From assembly GCF_014652855.1 (NCBI RefSeq), contig NZ_BMZP01000007.1, forward strand, positions 1 to 64,000: 64,000 bases of DNA, read 5' to 3'. The stretch comes from Novosphingobium pokkalii (GTDB taxonomy: Bacteria; Pseudomonadota; Alphaproteobacteria; Sphingomonadales; Sphingomonadaceae). A program made the translations under genes and the position numbers. The notes beneath the pieces are model-generated. The model did no database searches. It was not told the DNA's origin and worked only from the letters and a program-made list of their open reading frames with translations. Below are positions 25,288 through 37,849 of this stretch, piece by piece (positions within the stretch are counted from its first letter, which is position 1; every line of letters begins with the position of its first letter).

Positions 25288-28209
25288 TTACTTCCCCGGC
25301 ACGCTCGCCACGTCCACCGGCAGGCCGAGCTTGTCGAGCTGCGGCTTGATCTTGGCGGCATCGCCCACCACCACCCAGGTCAGCTTGGCCGGATCGAGCG
25401 CGGCGCGGGCGGCCTGGTCGAGCTGCGGGGCGGTGAAGGTGGGATAGCGGATGGCGAGGCGGGTGTAATAGTCGTCGGGGCGCTGGAACTGCACGATCTT
25501 GACCAGGCCATCGAGCACCGAGGACGAGGTCTCGAATGCGCCGGGCAGTTCGCGCGCCGCGCCTTGGGTGGCCCAGCTCAGTTCATCGGGCGCCACGCCC
25601 TTGTCTTTGAGGAAGGCGCCCATGTCGGCCTGCATGGCGGCGATCGACGGGCCGGTCTGGTCGGTCTGCACCGGGGCCACGATGCGGTAGATCACGCGGT
25701 CCTGCCGCTCGCTCACCGCGCTGCTCACGCCATAGGTCCACCCCTTGCTTTCGCGCAGGTCCATGTTGAGGCGCGAGAGGAAGCTGCCGCCCAGCACTTC
25801 GTTGGCGGTGCGCAGCGGCACCAGATCATCGCGCCCGGTGGCGCCCAGCACTTCGCCGGCCATGATCATGGATTGCGGCGAAGCCGGGCGATCGACCAGC
25901 AGGATGCGCTGCGAGGCGGCGGGGATCGGTGCCGAGAGGTTCTTCACCGGCGCCGCGCCGGCCGGTTCGGCCCACGAGCCGAAGCTGCGTTCGAGCAGCG
26001 GCTTGACCGCCGCCAGCGTGGTGTCGCCGACCACGAAGATCGTGGCTTTCGACGGACGCAGCCACGCCTGGTGGAACGCGGCGAGATCGGCCGGGGTCAG
26101 GCGCTTGACCACGGCGGGATCGCCGGTGCCGGTCGGCGGCGTGCCATAGGGGTGCTGTGGCCCGTAGAGCGCGGGATAGAGCACGCGCGAGGCCATGGCC
26201 GAGGGATCGCGCAGTTCTGCATCGATTGCGGCCAGTTGCTGCGCGCGCACGCGCTCCAGATCGTCGCTCTTGAGCGCGGGGTTGCGGATATAGTCGGCCA
26301 GCAAGGCCAGCGAACCGGCCAGGTTGGGTGCCACGGCATCAAGCTGGAACGCCGTGCTGTCGGGCAGGGCGGCGTTGCTGATGTCCGCGCCCAGGTTTTC
26401 GCGGGCGCGGGCAAAGGCCGCCGCATCCAGCGACTTGGTGCCCTGGTCCATCATCTTGAGCAGCATGGCCTGCGTGCCCAGCGCGGCGCGCGGATCGGCG
26501 GCAAAGCCGGCATCGAACGCCACCTGCACCGAAACGACCGGCACCGCCGCGCGACGGGCGAAGACCACCTTCACCCCGTTGGACAGCGTCGCCCGCTCGA
26601 TCTGCGGGAACTGGAGCGCGGCAAGCTGGCCGATCGGCGGCAGTTCGCTGCGATCCGGGCCAGTGGCGGCAGCAGGTACAGCCGGGCGCGGCGCCGGGTC
26701 TTGGCCGGGCTGGTGCCAATAGGCCGGGTGCGCCGCGCTGCCGTGGCCGCCGCCGGTCACGCTGTTGGCCGTGGTGTCGTTGCTGGCCCAGCCGCCATGG
26801 GCTTCGCCGCCTTCGGTGCGGGTGCCGGGTTCCACGGTGAGCGCGAAGACCGGCCGCGTCAGCCACTTCTGCAAGGCCGCACGCACCTTGGCCGGGGTGA
26901 GGGCGGCCATGTCGGCCAGTTCCTTGCGGTAATAACCCGCGTCGCCATGATAGAGCAGCCCTTCGGCCAGCGTCGGCGCCTTGCCGCCAAAGCCGCCAAC
27001 CGATTCCAGCTTGCGGATCTGGTCGCTGGCGGTGACGGTGCTGGCGCGGGCGAGTTCGTCGGCAGTCGGTCCTTCGGTGACCAGGCGCTTGATCTGCGCA
27101 TCGAGCGCGGCGCCCACGGCGGCGGCATCCTGGCCGGGCTTCACATCGGCCTGAACCACGAACTGGCCAGCCTGGGCATAGATTTCCGCGTTCGCGCCGG
27201 CGCTTACAGCCACTTGCTGGCCGCGCACCAGGTTGTCATCCAGGCGCGAGGAGGCCAGGCCGCCCAGGATCACTGCGCCGATCTGCAAGGGCAGGTAATC
27301 CGGATTGTCGTATCCGGGAATGGCCCACATGCGATAGATCCGCGTGGTCGCCACTTCATCCTTGATCGTCTTTGCCACGGGGGCGGGCAGGGTCGGCACC
27401 GGGGCCGCGACCGGCTGCACTTTTGGCCCGGCGGGAATGGCGCCGAACCACTTGGCCACCTTGGCCTTGGCCGTGGCCAGGTCGATATCCCCGGCCAGCA
27501 CCAGCACGGCGTTGTTCGGGCCATAGTGATCGGTAAACCAGGCCTTCACGTCGGCCAGGCTGGCGCCATCGAGATCGGCCATCGAGCCGATCGTGCTGTG
27601 GTGATAGGGGTGGCCGACGGGGTAGAGGTTTTCGAGCTGTTCGTATTCCACCAGGCCGAACGGCTGGTTGTCGCCCTGGCGCTTTTCGTTCTGCACCACG
27701 CTGCGCTGGTTATCGAGCGTTTCCTGCGTCACCGCGCCGAGCAGATAGCCCATGCGATCGGATTCCAGCATCAGGAAGCGATCGAGCGCTGCCGAAGGCA
27801 CGGTCTCGAAATAGTTGGTGCGATCGAACCAGGTGGTGCCGTTGTAATCCGTTGCGCCGGCGTTTTGCAGCGGCGTGAAATAATCGCCCTTGTTGTGCTC
27901 GCTGCCGTTGAACATCAGGTGTTCGAACAAGTGGGCAAAACCGGTCTTGCCCTTGGGCTCGTTCTTCGATCCCACGCCATACCACACCGAAATCGCCACC
28001 ACCGGCGCCTTGCGATCGGTGTGCACCAGCACGCGCAACCCGTTGGGCAGGGAGAACTGCTCGTAGGGAATGTTCACTGCCTTCACCAGATCGGCCAGCG
28101 GGGCGGGCGCAGGTGCGGCCGGCGCGGTCGTTGTCGCGGCTAGCACGGGCGAAGGCGCGGCCGAGGCAATCGCCAGGGCCAGGAGAGAGGCGTTGAGGAA
28201 GCGCTGCAT
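25288..28209 (-). CDS. M16-family zinc peptidase, two tandem modules, exported
   Basis: A 973-residue protein with a signal peptide (about 1-24) and a Pro/Ala linker. The N-terminal M16 module has the inverted zinc motif HLFEH (His93, Glu96, His97) and the downstream ligand region NEKRQGDN; its partner domain follows. A second M16 pair starts near 530 (LSNGVKVVFARR) without the zinc motif, as is usual for the inactive half. It is similar to PqqL/pitrilysin-like periplasmic proteases. An Asn/Gly/His-rich linker joins the halves around 470-500. It is divergent from clpB. Confidence 0.92.
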   Translation of the reverse strand: MQRFLNASLLALAIASAAPSPVLAATTTAPAAPAPAPLADLVKAVNIPYEQFSLPNGLRVLVHTDRKAPVVAISVWYGVGSKNEPKGKTGFAHLFEHLMFNGSEHNKGDYFTPLQNAGATDYNGTTWFDRTNYFETVPSAALDRFLMLESDRMGYLLGAVTQETLDNQRSVVQNEKRQGDNQPFGLVEYEQLENLYPVGHPYHHSTIGSMADLDGASLADVKAWFTDHYGPNNAVLVLAGDIDLATAKAKVAKWFGAIPAGPKVQPVAAPVPTLPAPVAKTIKDEVATTRIYRMWAIPGYDNPDYLPLQIGAVILGGLASSRLDDNLVRGQQVAVSAGANAEIYAQAGQFVVQADVKPGQDAAAVGAALDAQIKRLVTEGPTADELARASTVTASDQIRKLESVGGFGGKAPTLAEGLLYHGDAGYYRKELADMAALTPAKVRAALQKWLTRPVFALTVEPGTRTEGGEAHGGWASNDTTANSVTGGGHGSAAHPAYWHQPGQDPAPRPAVPAAATGPDRSELPPIGQLAALQFPQIERATLSNGVKVVFARRAAVPVVSVQVAFDAGFAADPRAALGTQAMLLKMMDQGTKSLDAAAFARARENLGADISNAALPDSTAFQLDAVAPNLAGSLALLADYIRNPALKSDDLERVRAQQLAAIDAELRDPSAMASRVLYPALYGPQHPYGTPPTGTGDPAVVKRLTPADLAAFHQAWLRPSKATIFVVGDTTLAAVKPLLERSFGSWAEPAGAAPVKNLSAPIPAASQRILLVDRPASPQSMIMAGEVLGATGRDDLVPLRTANEVLGGSFLSRLNMDLRESKGWTYGVSSAVSERQDRVIYRIVAPVQTDQTGPSIAAMQADMGAFLKDKGVAPDELSWATQGAARELPGAFETSSSVLDGLVKIVQFQRPDDYYTRLAIRYPTFTAPQLDQAARAALDPAKLTWVVVGDAAKIKPQLDKLGLPVDVASVPGK

Positions 28210-28410
28210 GGAGGGGGGCTTGTCCTGTCTCGAAATATCTCTGCGACGATGTGTAAGGGCCTGCGCGCCTGAGTCAAAGCTGAACTATCGTGGGGGCTTG
28301 CCGCGTCCGTTTGGTTTGGATTGCAACCGCCTTGGCAAAATTTGATCCACGTCCTTGTGTTGCCCAAAAGCCACACTACCTTGGGGCGGTCAGGAGAGCG
28401 AGACACCGTC

Positions 28411-30996
<2,586 letters not shown>

Positions 30997-31001
30997 GGCA
31001 T

Positions 31002-31092
31002 CCACCACCCCCCGACCCCCTCCTCTGAAGAGGATGGGGAGAAACAAGGGTAAAGCCCCCTCCTCTTCAGAGGAGGGGGTTTGGGGGTGGTG
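31002..31092. repeat. GC-rich palindromic repeat, copy B (two cores, inverted)
   Basis: Two cores lie head to head between clpB and argS. The left (31016-31039) has a GA centre and one altered base in its right arm (GGATGGGG); the right (31057-31080) has a TC centre and is perfect. Outer flanks CCACCACCCC and GGGGTGGTG are complementary, so the whole can also fold as one long hairpin. Confidence 0.88.
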
Positions 31093-31159
31093 CGACACCT
31101 TGCACACGGCCCAATCCCCAAGGTTCCCAAGCCCCGACAAATTCGCTATCGGCCCAGCC

Positions 31160-32923
31160 ATGACCACCGATAGCCCCATTGCCGCCCAGAGCCTGTTTGC
31201 CGCCTATGCCGGCGTGATCGATGCCGCGCTCGATGCGCTGGTTGCCAAGGACGCGCTGCCCGCTGGCCTGGCGCGCGGCGCGGTGACGTGCGAGCCGCCG
31301 CGCGATGCGGCCCATGGCGATCTGGCCACCAACGCGGCGATGGTCCTGGCCAAGCCGGCGGGCACCAACCCGCGCGCGCTGGCCACCTTGCTGGTGGAGG
31401 AACTGGCCGCCCACCCGCGCGTCGCCAGTGCCGAGATCGCCGGGCCGGGCTTCATCAACTTGCGCCTGGTCGATGCCGCGTGGATCGACGAACTCGCCCT
31501 GATCGGCACGGCGGGCGGTGACTATGGCCGCTCCACGCTGGGCGGCGGCACCACGGTCAACGTGGAATATGTCTCCGCCAACCCGACCGGCCCGATGCAC
31601 ATGGGCCATTGCCGTGGCGCCGTGGTGGGCGATGCGCTGGCCGCGCTGCTCCAGTTCGCCGGGCACAAGGTGATCAAGGAATACTACGTCAACGATGCCG
31701 GCGCGCAGGTGGACGTGCTCGCCCGCTCGGCGCACCTGCGCTATCGCGAGGCGCTGGGCGAGGATGTGGGCGCCGTTCCCGAAGGGCTCTATCCGGGCGA
31801 CTATCTCGTGCCGGTGGGCCAGGCGCTCGCGGCCGAATATGGTGATCGCTATGTCGCCGCGCCGGAAAGCGAATGGCTGGTGCTGTTCCGGCAAAAGGCC
31901 GTGGCGGCCATGCTGGTGATGATCAAGGAAGATCTCGCCAAGCTGGGCATCGTCCACGATCTGTTTTCGTCGGAAGCGGAGCTTCAGGCCGCCGGCAAGC
32001 CGGAGGCTGCCGAAGCCTGGTTGCGCGCGCACGACCTGGTCTATGACGGCCACCTCGAAGCGCCCAAGGGCAAGACGCCCGAAGACTGGGAGCCGGTGGA
32101 ACTGCCGCTGTTCCGTTCGACCCGCTTTGGCGATGACCAGGATCGCCCGATCAAGAAGTCGGACGGGAGCTGGACCTATTTCGGCGCGGACCTCGCCTAT
32201 CACTTCCAGAAGGCCGAAACCGCCGACGCGCTGGTCGATATCTGGGGCGCCGACCATGCCGGCACGGTCAAGCGGATCAAGGCCGCCGTTGCCGCGCTGA
32301 CCGGGGCAGAAGGTGCCAAGCCGAAGCCCTTCGAGGTCAAGCTGGTGCAGATGGTCCAGTTGCTGCGCGACGGGCAGCCGGTGAAGATGTCGAAGCGAGC
32401 GGGCAATTTCGTCACCCTGGCCGATGTGGTGGAGGAAGTGGGCAAGGACGTGGTGCGCTTCACCATGCTCACCCGCAAGCCCGACGCGCAAATGGACTTC
32501 GACTTTGCCAAGGTGGTGGAAGCATCGAAGGACAATCCGGTGTTCTATGTGCAATATGCCCACGCCCGGATCTGCTCCACGCTGCGCAAGGGCGCCGAGC
32601 TTGGCTGGGCGCCGAGCGCGGCCAACCTGGCGCTGCTGGGTCAGGAAGAACTGGGCTTGGTCAAGCTGGCCGCGCAGTTCCCGCGCATCGTCGAGGGCGC
32701 GGCGCTGGCGCGCGAGCCGCACCGCATCGCGTTCTTCCTCTACGACCTTGCCGCCGCGTTCCACGCCTATTGGAACTTCGGCAACGACAAGCCCGAAAAG
32801 CGCTTCATTGTGGCACAGGATAAGGACCTTACCGAGGCCCGGCTTTTCCTGGCCGCGCAAATCGGGCAGGTTGTGAAGAACGGCCTGGCCATCTTGGGGG
32901 TTGAGGCCGCGCAGGAGCTTTGA
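31160..32923 (+). CDS. argS: arginyl-tRNA synthetase
   Basis: A 587-residue class I synthetase. It has an Add1 domain at the N-terminus, the HIGH-type motif NPTGPMHMGHCRG, the family motif EYYVNDAGAQ, the KMSKS-type VKMSKRAGN, and the helical DALR anticodon domain. ATG 31160 gives MTTDSPIAAQ; the frame is open through the repeat upstream, which I do not take as coding. The next gene begins four bases after its stop. Confidence 0.96.
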   Translation: MTTDSPIAAQSLFAAYAGVIDAALDALVAKDALPAGLARGAVTCEPPRDAAHGDLATNAAMVLAKPAGTNPRALATLLVEELAAHPRVASAEIAGPGFINLRLVDAAWIDELALIGTAGGDYGRSTLGGGTTVNVEYVSANPTGPMHMGHCRGAVVGDALAALLQFAGHKVIKEYYVNDAGAQVDVLARSAHLRYREALGEDVGAVPEGLYPGDYLVPVGQALAAEYGDRYVAAPESEWLVLFRQKAVAAMLVMIKEDLAKLGIVHDLFSSEAELQAAGKPEAAEAWLRAHDLVYDGHLEAPKGKTPEDWEPVELPLFRSTRFGDDQDRPIKKSDGSWTYFGADLAYHFQKAETADALVDIWGADHAGTVKRIKAAVAALTGAEGAKPKPFEVKLVQMVQLLRDGQPVKMSKRAGNFVTLADVVEEVGKDVVRFTMLTRKPDAQMDFDFAKVVEASKDNPVFYVQYAHARICSTLRKGAELGWAPSAANLALLGQEELGLVKLAAQFPRIVEGAALAREPHRIAFFLYDLAAAFHAYWNFGNDKPEKRFIVAQDKDLTEARLFLAAQIGQVVKNGLAILGVEAAQEL

Positions 32924-32927
32924 GGCG

Positions 32928-33650
32928 ATGGTGAACGGGGACACGCAGAACAACGCGGGGCATGGTTCGGGCCAGGGTGCAGGCGCCGAAGCGCTGGACC
33001 TGGGCGCCGAAGAACGCCTGCCCTGGCTGGAAAGCGCTGACGATGTCGATCTGGAAGACGAAGGCCCCGACAACGGGCGCCTGATCGGCTTTGGCGTGCT
33101 CGCGCTGATCCTGCTCGCCGCGATTGTCGGCGCGATCTATTGGGCGACCCATCGCAATGCCGCACCGGCCGCCGCCGATGGCAGCCTGATCGAGGCGAGC
33201 AAGGAACCCTACAAGGTCGCGCCCAAGGATCCGGGCGGCAAGACGTTCCAGGGCACCGGCGATTCCAGCTTCAAGGTGAGCGAGGGCGAACGCCCCACCG
33301 CCGCGCTGGCCGCCAAGGATGCGCCCGCTGCCGCGCCCAGCGCTGCCCCTTCGGCCCATTCTGCCGATAAGCCTGCCGAGAAGGCCGCCGACAAGCCCGC
33401 CGCCCCTGCCGTCAGCGGCGTGGGCGTGCAGGTCGGCGCGTTTTCCAGTCAGGCCTTGGCCGAAACCGGCTGGAACAAGCTGGTCGTCGCGCACGAAAGC
33501 CTCAAGGGCATGAACCATCGCGTGATTGCCGGGAAGGCCGATATCGGCACAGTCTATCGTCTCCAGGCCGTGCCCGGTGACGTGGCCGCCGCCAATGCAC
33601 TGTGCAACACGCTCCAGGGCGAAGGGGTGAAGTGCCAGGTCAAGCGCTGA
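32928..33650 (+). CDS. SPOR-domain membrane protein
   Basis: 240 residues: an acidic cytoplasmic N-terminus (1-50), one membrane helix (about 52-73, LIGFGVLALILLAAIVGAIYW), a periplasmic Ala/Lys/Pro-rich linker, and a C-terminal SPOR domain (about 162-240, VGVQVGAFSSQALAETGW). SPOR domains bind denuded peptidoglycan at division sites. It is likely cotranscribed with argS (AGGAG in the argS end, four-base gap), an arrangement common in alphaproteobacteria. Confidence 0.88.
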   Translation: MVNGDTQNNAGHGSGQGAGAEALDLGAEERLPWLESADDVDLEDEGPDNGRLIGFGVLALILLAAIVGAIYWATHRNAAPAAADGSLIEASKEPYKVAPKDPGGKTFQGTGDSSFKVSEGERPTAALAAKDAPAAAPSAAPSAHSADKPAEKAADKPAAPAVSGVGVQVGAFSSQALAETGWNKLVVAHESLKGMNHRVIAGKADIGTVYRLQAVPGDVAAANALCNTLQGEGVKCQVKR

Positions 33651-33683
33651 CCCGCGCGCGGTAGGGGACGGGACGGAGCGCGC

Positions 33684-34754
33684 TCAGCGCGTCACCACCC
33701 CGTCGTGCACGTGCCATAGCGCCGCCTCGCCGGCGATCTCGGCAAAGGGCGCCGGCTCGGTGCCCGTCATCCACACTTGCGCACCGGAGGCAGCAAGGCG
33801 TTCGTACAGCGCGGCGCGGCGCAGCGGATCGAGGTGCGCCGCTATTTCATCGAGCAGCAGCAGGCGCGGGCGCGGGCCGGCGGTGAGTTGCGCGTGGGCG
33901 AGGACGATGGCGATCAGCATCGCCTTCTGTTCGCCGGTGGAGCAATCGGCGGCGGGTGCGTCCTTGGCGGCGAGGCGCACGGCGAGGTCATCGCGGTGTG
34001 GGCCAGTGAGGGTGCGCCCGGCCGCGCGGTCGCGCCGGCGGCCCTGGCGCAGCGCCGCGCGCAGGGCTTCCGCGTCGATCGGCGTGTCGCTGGCATAGGC
34101 CAGGGACGGGCGCGCAAAGGGCTGCTCGGGCAGGGTTTCCAGCACCGCGCCGAGGTCTGCCACCAGATCGGCCCGCGCGGCGGCAATGGCGGCGCCGGTT
34201 TCGGCAAGCTGGCTTTCCAGCGCTTCGAGCCAGGCGGGATCGGGTTCGCGATCGTCGGCCAGCAGGCGGTTGCGTTCGCGCAGGGCGTTTTCGTATCGCG
34301 CACTGGTCTGGGCATGGCCGGGCAGGCGGGCCAGCACCAGCCGATCGAGAAAGCGGCGGCGATTGCCCGCGCTTTCGGCAAACAGGCGATCCATCGCCGG
34401 AGTCAGCCAGGTGAGCGAAAGCCATTCGGCCAACCGCGCCGCCGGGCCCAGCGCGCCGTTGATCCGCACCAGGCGCCGTCCCGGCGCGGCGGGCTGGGTG
34501 TGCGTGCCCAGCACCACTTCGCCGTGCTCCATCTCGACCGCCACGGCAAAGCTGCCATCGCCATGGCGCGCGGCCATCTCCGCCGGCTGGGCGCGGCGCA
34601 GCCCGCGACCCGGCGCCAGCAGCGACAGCGCCTCCAGCACGTTGGTCTTGCCCGCGCCGTTCTCGCCCACCAGCACGTTGAACATGGCAAGGCCATCCAG
34701 CCGCGTGGCGGCATGGTTGCGGAAATCGCGCAGGGTCAGGCGGGTCAGCGGCAT
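33684..34754 (-). CDS. recF: DNA replication and repair protein RecF
   Basis: A 356-residue SMC-like ATPase that loads RecA at gaps. Walker [10 protein letters not shown] is near residues 30-38, the signature is STGEQKAML, and Walker B is [15 protein letters not shown] 34754 gives [14 protein letters not shown], the expected N-terminus; the frame stays open through the repeat cluster upstream. It stands alone here, not next to dnaN/gyrB. It is convergent with the SPOR gene, 33 bases apart. Confidence 0.95.
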   Translation of the reverse strand: MPLTRLTLRDFRNHAATRLDGLAMFNVLVGENGAGKTNVLEALSLLAPGRGLRRAQPAEMAARHGDGSFAVAVEMEHGEVVLGTHTQPAAPGRRLVRINGALGPAARLAEWLSLTWLTPAMDRLFAESAGNRRRFLDRLVLARLPGHAQTSARYENALRERNRLLADDREPDPAWLEALESQLAETGAAIAAARADLVADLGAVLETLPEQPFARPSLAYASDTPIDAEALRAALRQGRRRDRAAGRTLTGPHRDDLAVRLAAKDAPAADCSTGEQKAMLIAIVLAHAQLTAGPRPRLLLLDEIAAHLDPLRRAALYERLAASGAQVWMTGTEPAPFAEIAGEAALWHVHDGVVTR

Positions 34755-34770
34755 GGGTCGTGAACGCCTT

Positions 34771-34900
34771 CCACCACCCCCCGACCCCCTCCTCTGAAGA
34801 GGAGGGGGAGCAGACGGGACAAAGCCCCCTCCTCTGAAGAGGAGGGGGGGAACGGCGCATAAAGCCCCCTCCTCTTCAGAGGAGGGGGTTGGGGGTGGTG
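34771..34900. repeat. GC-rich palindromic repeat, copy C (three cores)
   Basis: Three 24-bp cores in a row (about 34786-34809, 34826-34849 and 34866-34889); the first two have GA centres and the third TC. The cluster begins with CCACCACCCC and ends with GGGGTGGTG, as in copies B and D. It lies between the start of recF and the end of pspF. Confidence 0.88.
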
Positions 34901-34926
34901 GAAATCTCGCGCGCCACTTGCCGCCA

Positions 34927-35961
<1,035 letters not shown>

Positions 35962-35970
35962 GGCCAACAT

Positions 35971-36040
35971 TTGGCACAATTTCCCAAGTGCGGGCAAGAT
36001 GTGCCAATCCCCGGCACTGCATTTTCCGGGAAAGTGCCGG
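35971..36040. promoter_or_regulatory. two inverted repeats, likely PspF binding sites
   Basis: TTGGCACA (35971-35978) pairs with TGTGCCAA (36000-36007), and CCGGCACT (36011-36018) pairs with AGTGCCGG (36033-36040); all arms are exact. They lie side by side about 25-95 bases upstream of the sigma-54 promoter, where upstream activating sequences are expected. All half-sites share the GGCAC core. Confidence 0.7.
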
Positions 36041-36060
36041 AAATGCGGTGTTTGCGCGAT

Positions 36061-36077
36061 TTGGCACGGGCCTTGCT
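36061..36077 (+). promoter_or_regulatory. sigma-54 promoter of the psp operon
   Basis: TTGGCACG...TTGCT with the invariant GG (36063-36064) and GC (36075-36076) twelve bases apart, a full match to the -24/-12 consensus. Transcription should start near 36088, some 20 bases before the first gene. Confidence 0.9.
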
Positions 36078-36110
36078 GAATATCAGGCAACCGCTTTCGG
36101 AGTGACCCCA

Positions 36111-36311
36111 ATGACCACCGCCCCGTTCTTCTCCACCCGTCTTGGCCGCGCCGCCCTGGTCAGCATTGCCGCGATGCTGGCGATGAACGCCGTGGTGATC
36201 GCCCGCCATGTTCCCGAATTTCCCGGCCTGGGCACTGCTGCCCATGGCCCAGCCAATGGCCACACCGCCGTGACCCGGTCGGTTTCGGCCATCACCGGAG
36301 GCCTGGCATGA
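36111..36311 (+). CDS. small membrane protein, first gene of the psp operon
   Basis: 66 residues with one membrane helix (about 13-31, AALVSIAAMLAMNAVVIA) and a Gly/Ala/His/Thr tail of about 30 residues. CGGAG at 36097-36101 precedes the ATG. No known Psp family is recognised, but its position directly behind the sigma-54 promoter and before pspA makes it a stress-induced Psp component. Its stop overlaps an ATG (ATGA at 36308-36311) that is in frame with pspA. Confidence 0.75.
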   Translation: MTTAPFFSTRLGRAALVSIAAMLAMNAVVIARHVPEFPGLGTAAHGPANGHTAVTRSVSAITGGLA

Positions 36312-36451
36312 ATTCCATCCTAGAACCCGTGCCGAGCGGCGGCGCCTCGCGTTTCGACGAGGCGCTGCGTGCGGCCCGGCTGCGCCCCTCGCCGGGCAGC
36401 GGACAAAGTGATAGCACGGGGCAGAGGCCCTTTTTCAACGGAGCGAACCTG

Positions 36452-37123
36452 ATGGGCATTTTCTCGCGCACGCGCGACATCATTGCCGCCAATTTCAACG
36501 ACCTGTTGGACAAGGCTGACGATCCCTCCAAGATGATCCGCATGATCATCCTGGAAATGGAAGAGACGCTGGTGGAAGTCCGCGCCTCGGCCGCGCGCAC
36601 CATTGCCGACCAGAAGGAAATGCTGCGCCACGTTGCCAAGCTGGACCGGCTCCAGGCCGATTGGGCGGAAAAGGCCCAGCTCGCGCTGTCGAAGGATCGC
36701 GAGGACCTGGCGCGCGGCGCGCTGGTGGAGCGCAAGAAGGCGGCCGACATGGCCGAGCAACTGCGCGGCGAAGTGGCCGTGCTCGACGATTCGATGCGCG
36801 CCTATGAGCAGGACATCGAAAAGCTCCAGACCCGCCTGCGCGAGGCGCGCAGCCGCCAGACGGCGATCGCTGCCCGCCTGGAAAGCGCGGAAAACCGCGT
36901 CCGCCTGCGCAGCCTGATGACCAGCGAGCGCGTGGACGAGGCGCTGGCCCGCTTCGACCAGCTCGAACGCCGGGTCGATTATGCCGAAGGCCGCGCCGAT
37001 GCGCTGAGCATTGCCGAAAGCGGCCCGCCGAGCCTGGCCGATGAAATCGCCGCGCTGGCGGGGCAGGACAAGATCGACGAGGAACTGGCCGCGATGAAGC
37101 GCGCCATGGGCAAGGAGGGCTGA
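36452..37123 (+). CDS. pspA: phage-shock protein A
   Basis: A 223-residue PspA/IM30 protein: an amphipathic N-terminal helix (MGIFSRTRDIIAANFNDLL) followed by a long antiparallel coiled coil to about 190. It binds stressed inner membrane and also inhibits PspF. I use ATG 36452, which gives the universal PspA N-terminus. The frame is open back to an ATG at 36308 that overlaps the previous stop, adding 48 residues without family precedent. pspB begins five bases after the stop. Confidence 0.94.
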   Translation: MGIFSRTRDIIAANFNDLLDKADDPSKMIRMIILEMEETLVEVRASAARTIADQKEMLRHVAKLDRLQADWAEKAQLALSKDREDLARGALVERKKAADMAEQLRGEVAVLDDSMRAYEQDIEKLQTRLREARSRQTAIAARLESAENRVRLRSLMTSERVDEALARFDQLERRVDYAEGRADALSIAESGPPSLADEIAALAGQDKIDEELAAMKRAMGKEG

Positions 37124-37128
37124 GCGCC

Positions 37129-37431
37129 ATGGACCTGACGCCGTTTTTTGCTCTCGTTACCCTGTTCGTCGCGCTGCCCTGGATCGTGTTGCACTACATG
37201 ACCAAGTGGAAGACCGCCGCCACCCTGACCAGCGGTGACGAGCAACTGCTTGAAGAACTCTATCGCGTCGCCCGCCGGCTGGAAGAGCGGATGGACACCG
37301 TGGAACGCCTAGTGGCCGCCGAAAACCCGCAATTCCGTCCGGCCCGCCTGGGCGAGGCCCGCGACAGCCACGCCGCCGACCTGTCAGAACTCGACCGGCT
37401 GATGGCCCAATCCAAGGGGACCGTGAAATGA
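37129..37431 (+). CDS. pspB: phage-shock protein B
   Basis: 100 residues: membrane helix at about 6-22 (FALVTLFVALPWIVLHY), then a cytoplasmic helix with the PspB-type motif RRLEERMDTVERLVAAENPQFR, and an extra C-terminal tail of about 25 residues that E. coli PspB (74 residues) lacks. With PspC it releases PspA from PspF on stress. Its last codon overlaps the pspC start (ATGA). Confidence 0.9.
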   Translation: MDLTPFFALVTLFVALPWIVLHYMTKWKTAATLTSGDEQLLEELYRVARRLEERMDTVERLVAAENPQFRPARLGEARDSHAADLSELDRLMAQSKGTVK

Positions 37432-37805
37432 CCGCTGCCCGTACCCGTTTCTATCGCGACAAGGCCAATGGCAAGTTCATGGGCGTCTGCGCCGGGATTG
37501 CCGACTACACCGGGGTCGACGTGCTGTGGGTGCGCCTGGCGGTTGTCGTCGGCACGCTGTGCGGCCTGGGCTTCCTGCCGATCATCTATTTCGGGCTGGG
37601 CTTCCTGGCTGAAAAGAAGCCGGCGGCGCTCTATGTCGATCGGCAGGAGCAGAAGTTCTGGCAGGGCGTGCGCCAGTCGCCCGCCCGCTCGGCCCGCGAA
37701 GTGCGCGCTTCCTTGCGCGATATCGATCGGCGCCTGGCCGAAGTGGAGCACTTCTACGTGTCCAGCAATCCGCGCCTGGCCCAGGAAATCGAAAGCCTGC
37801 GCTGA
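37428..37805 (+). CDS. pspC: phage-shock protein C
   Basis: 125 residues with the PspC domain: FYRDKANGKFMGVCAGIADYTGVDVLWVR, then a membrane helix (about 37-60). The C-terminal part is a cytoplasmic or periplasmic helix ending in NPRLAQEIESLR; the two downstream genes at 37850 and 38468 end with very similar words. It overlaps pspB by four bases. Confidence 0.93.
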   Translation: MTAARTRFYRDKANGKFMGVCAGIADYTGVDVLWVRLAVVVGTLCGLGFLPIIYFGLGFLAEKKPAALYVDRQEQKFWQGVRQSPARSAREVRASLRDIDRRLAEVEHFYVSSNPRLAQEIESLR

Positions 37806-37849
37806 ACGCCCGACCATCCCATCCCGGCACTTCAAAGGGGACTGCTGCC

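Noticed and set aside
25009..28143. A 1044-codon open frame on the plus strand
   Set aside because: Antisense to the M16 peptidase; shadow composition.
28321..28410. A heat-shock (RpoH) promoter before clpB
   Set aside because: CTTG occurs at 28354-28357, but no matching -10 with the right spacing could be seen, so I did not annotate it.
31002..31159. N-terminal extension of ArgS through the repeat
   Set aside because: The frame is open only because the palindromic repeat has no stops in that phase; ArgS family proteins begin near the ATG at 31160.
34771..34900. Possible CRISPR-like array of regularly spaced repeats
   Set aside because: Only three units, palindromic and in opposed orientations, with spacers of about 16 bases and no cas genes; fits a REP/BIME array.
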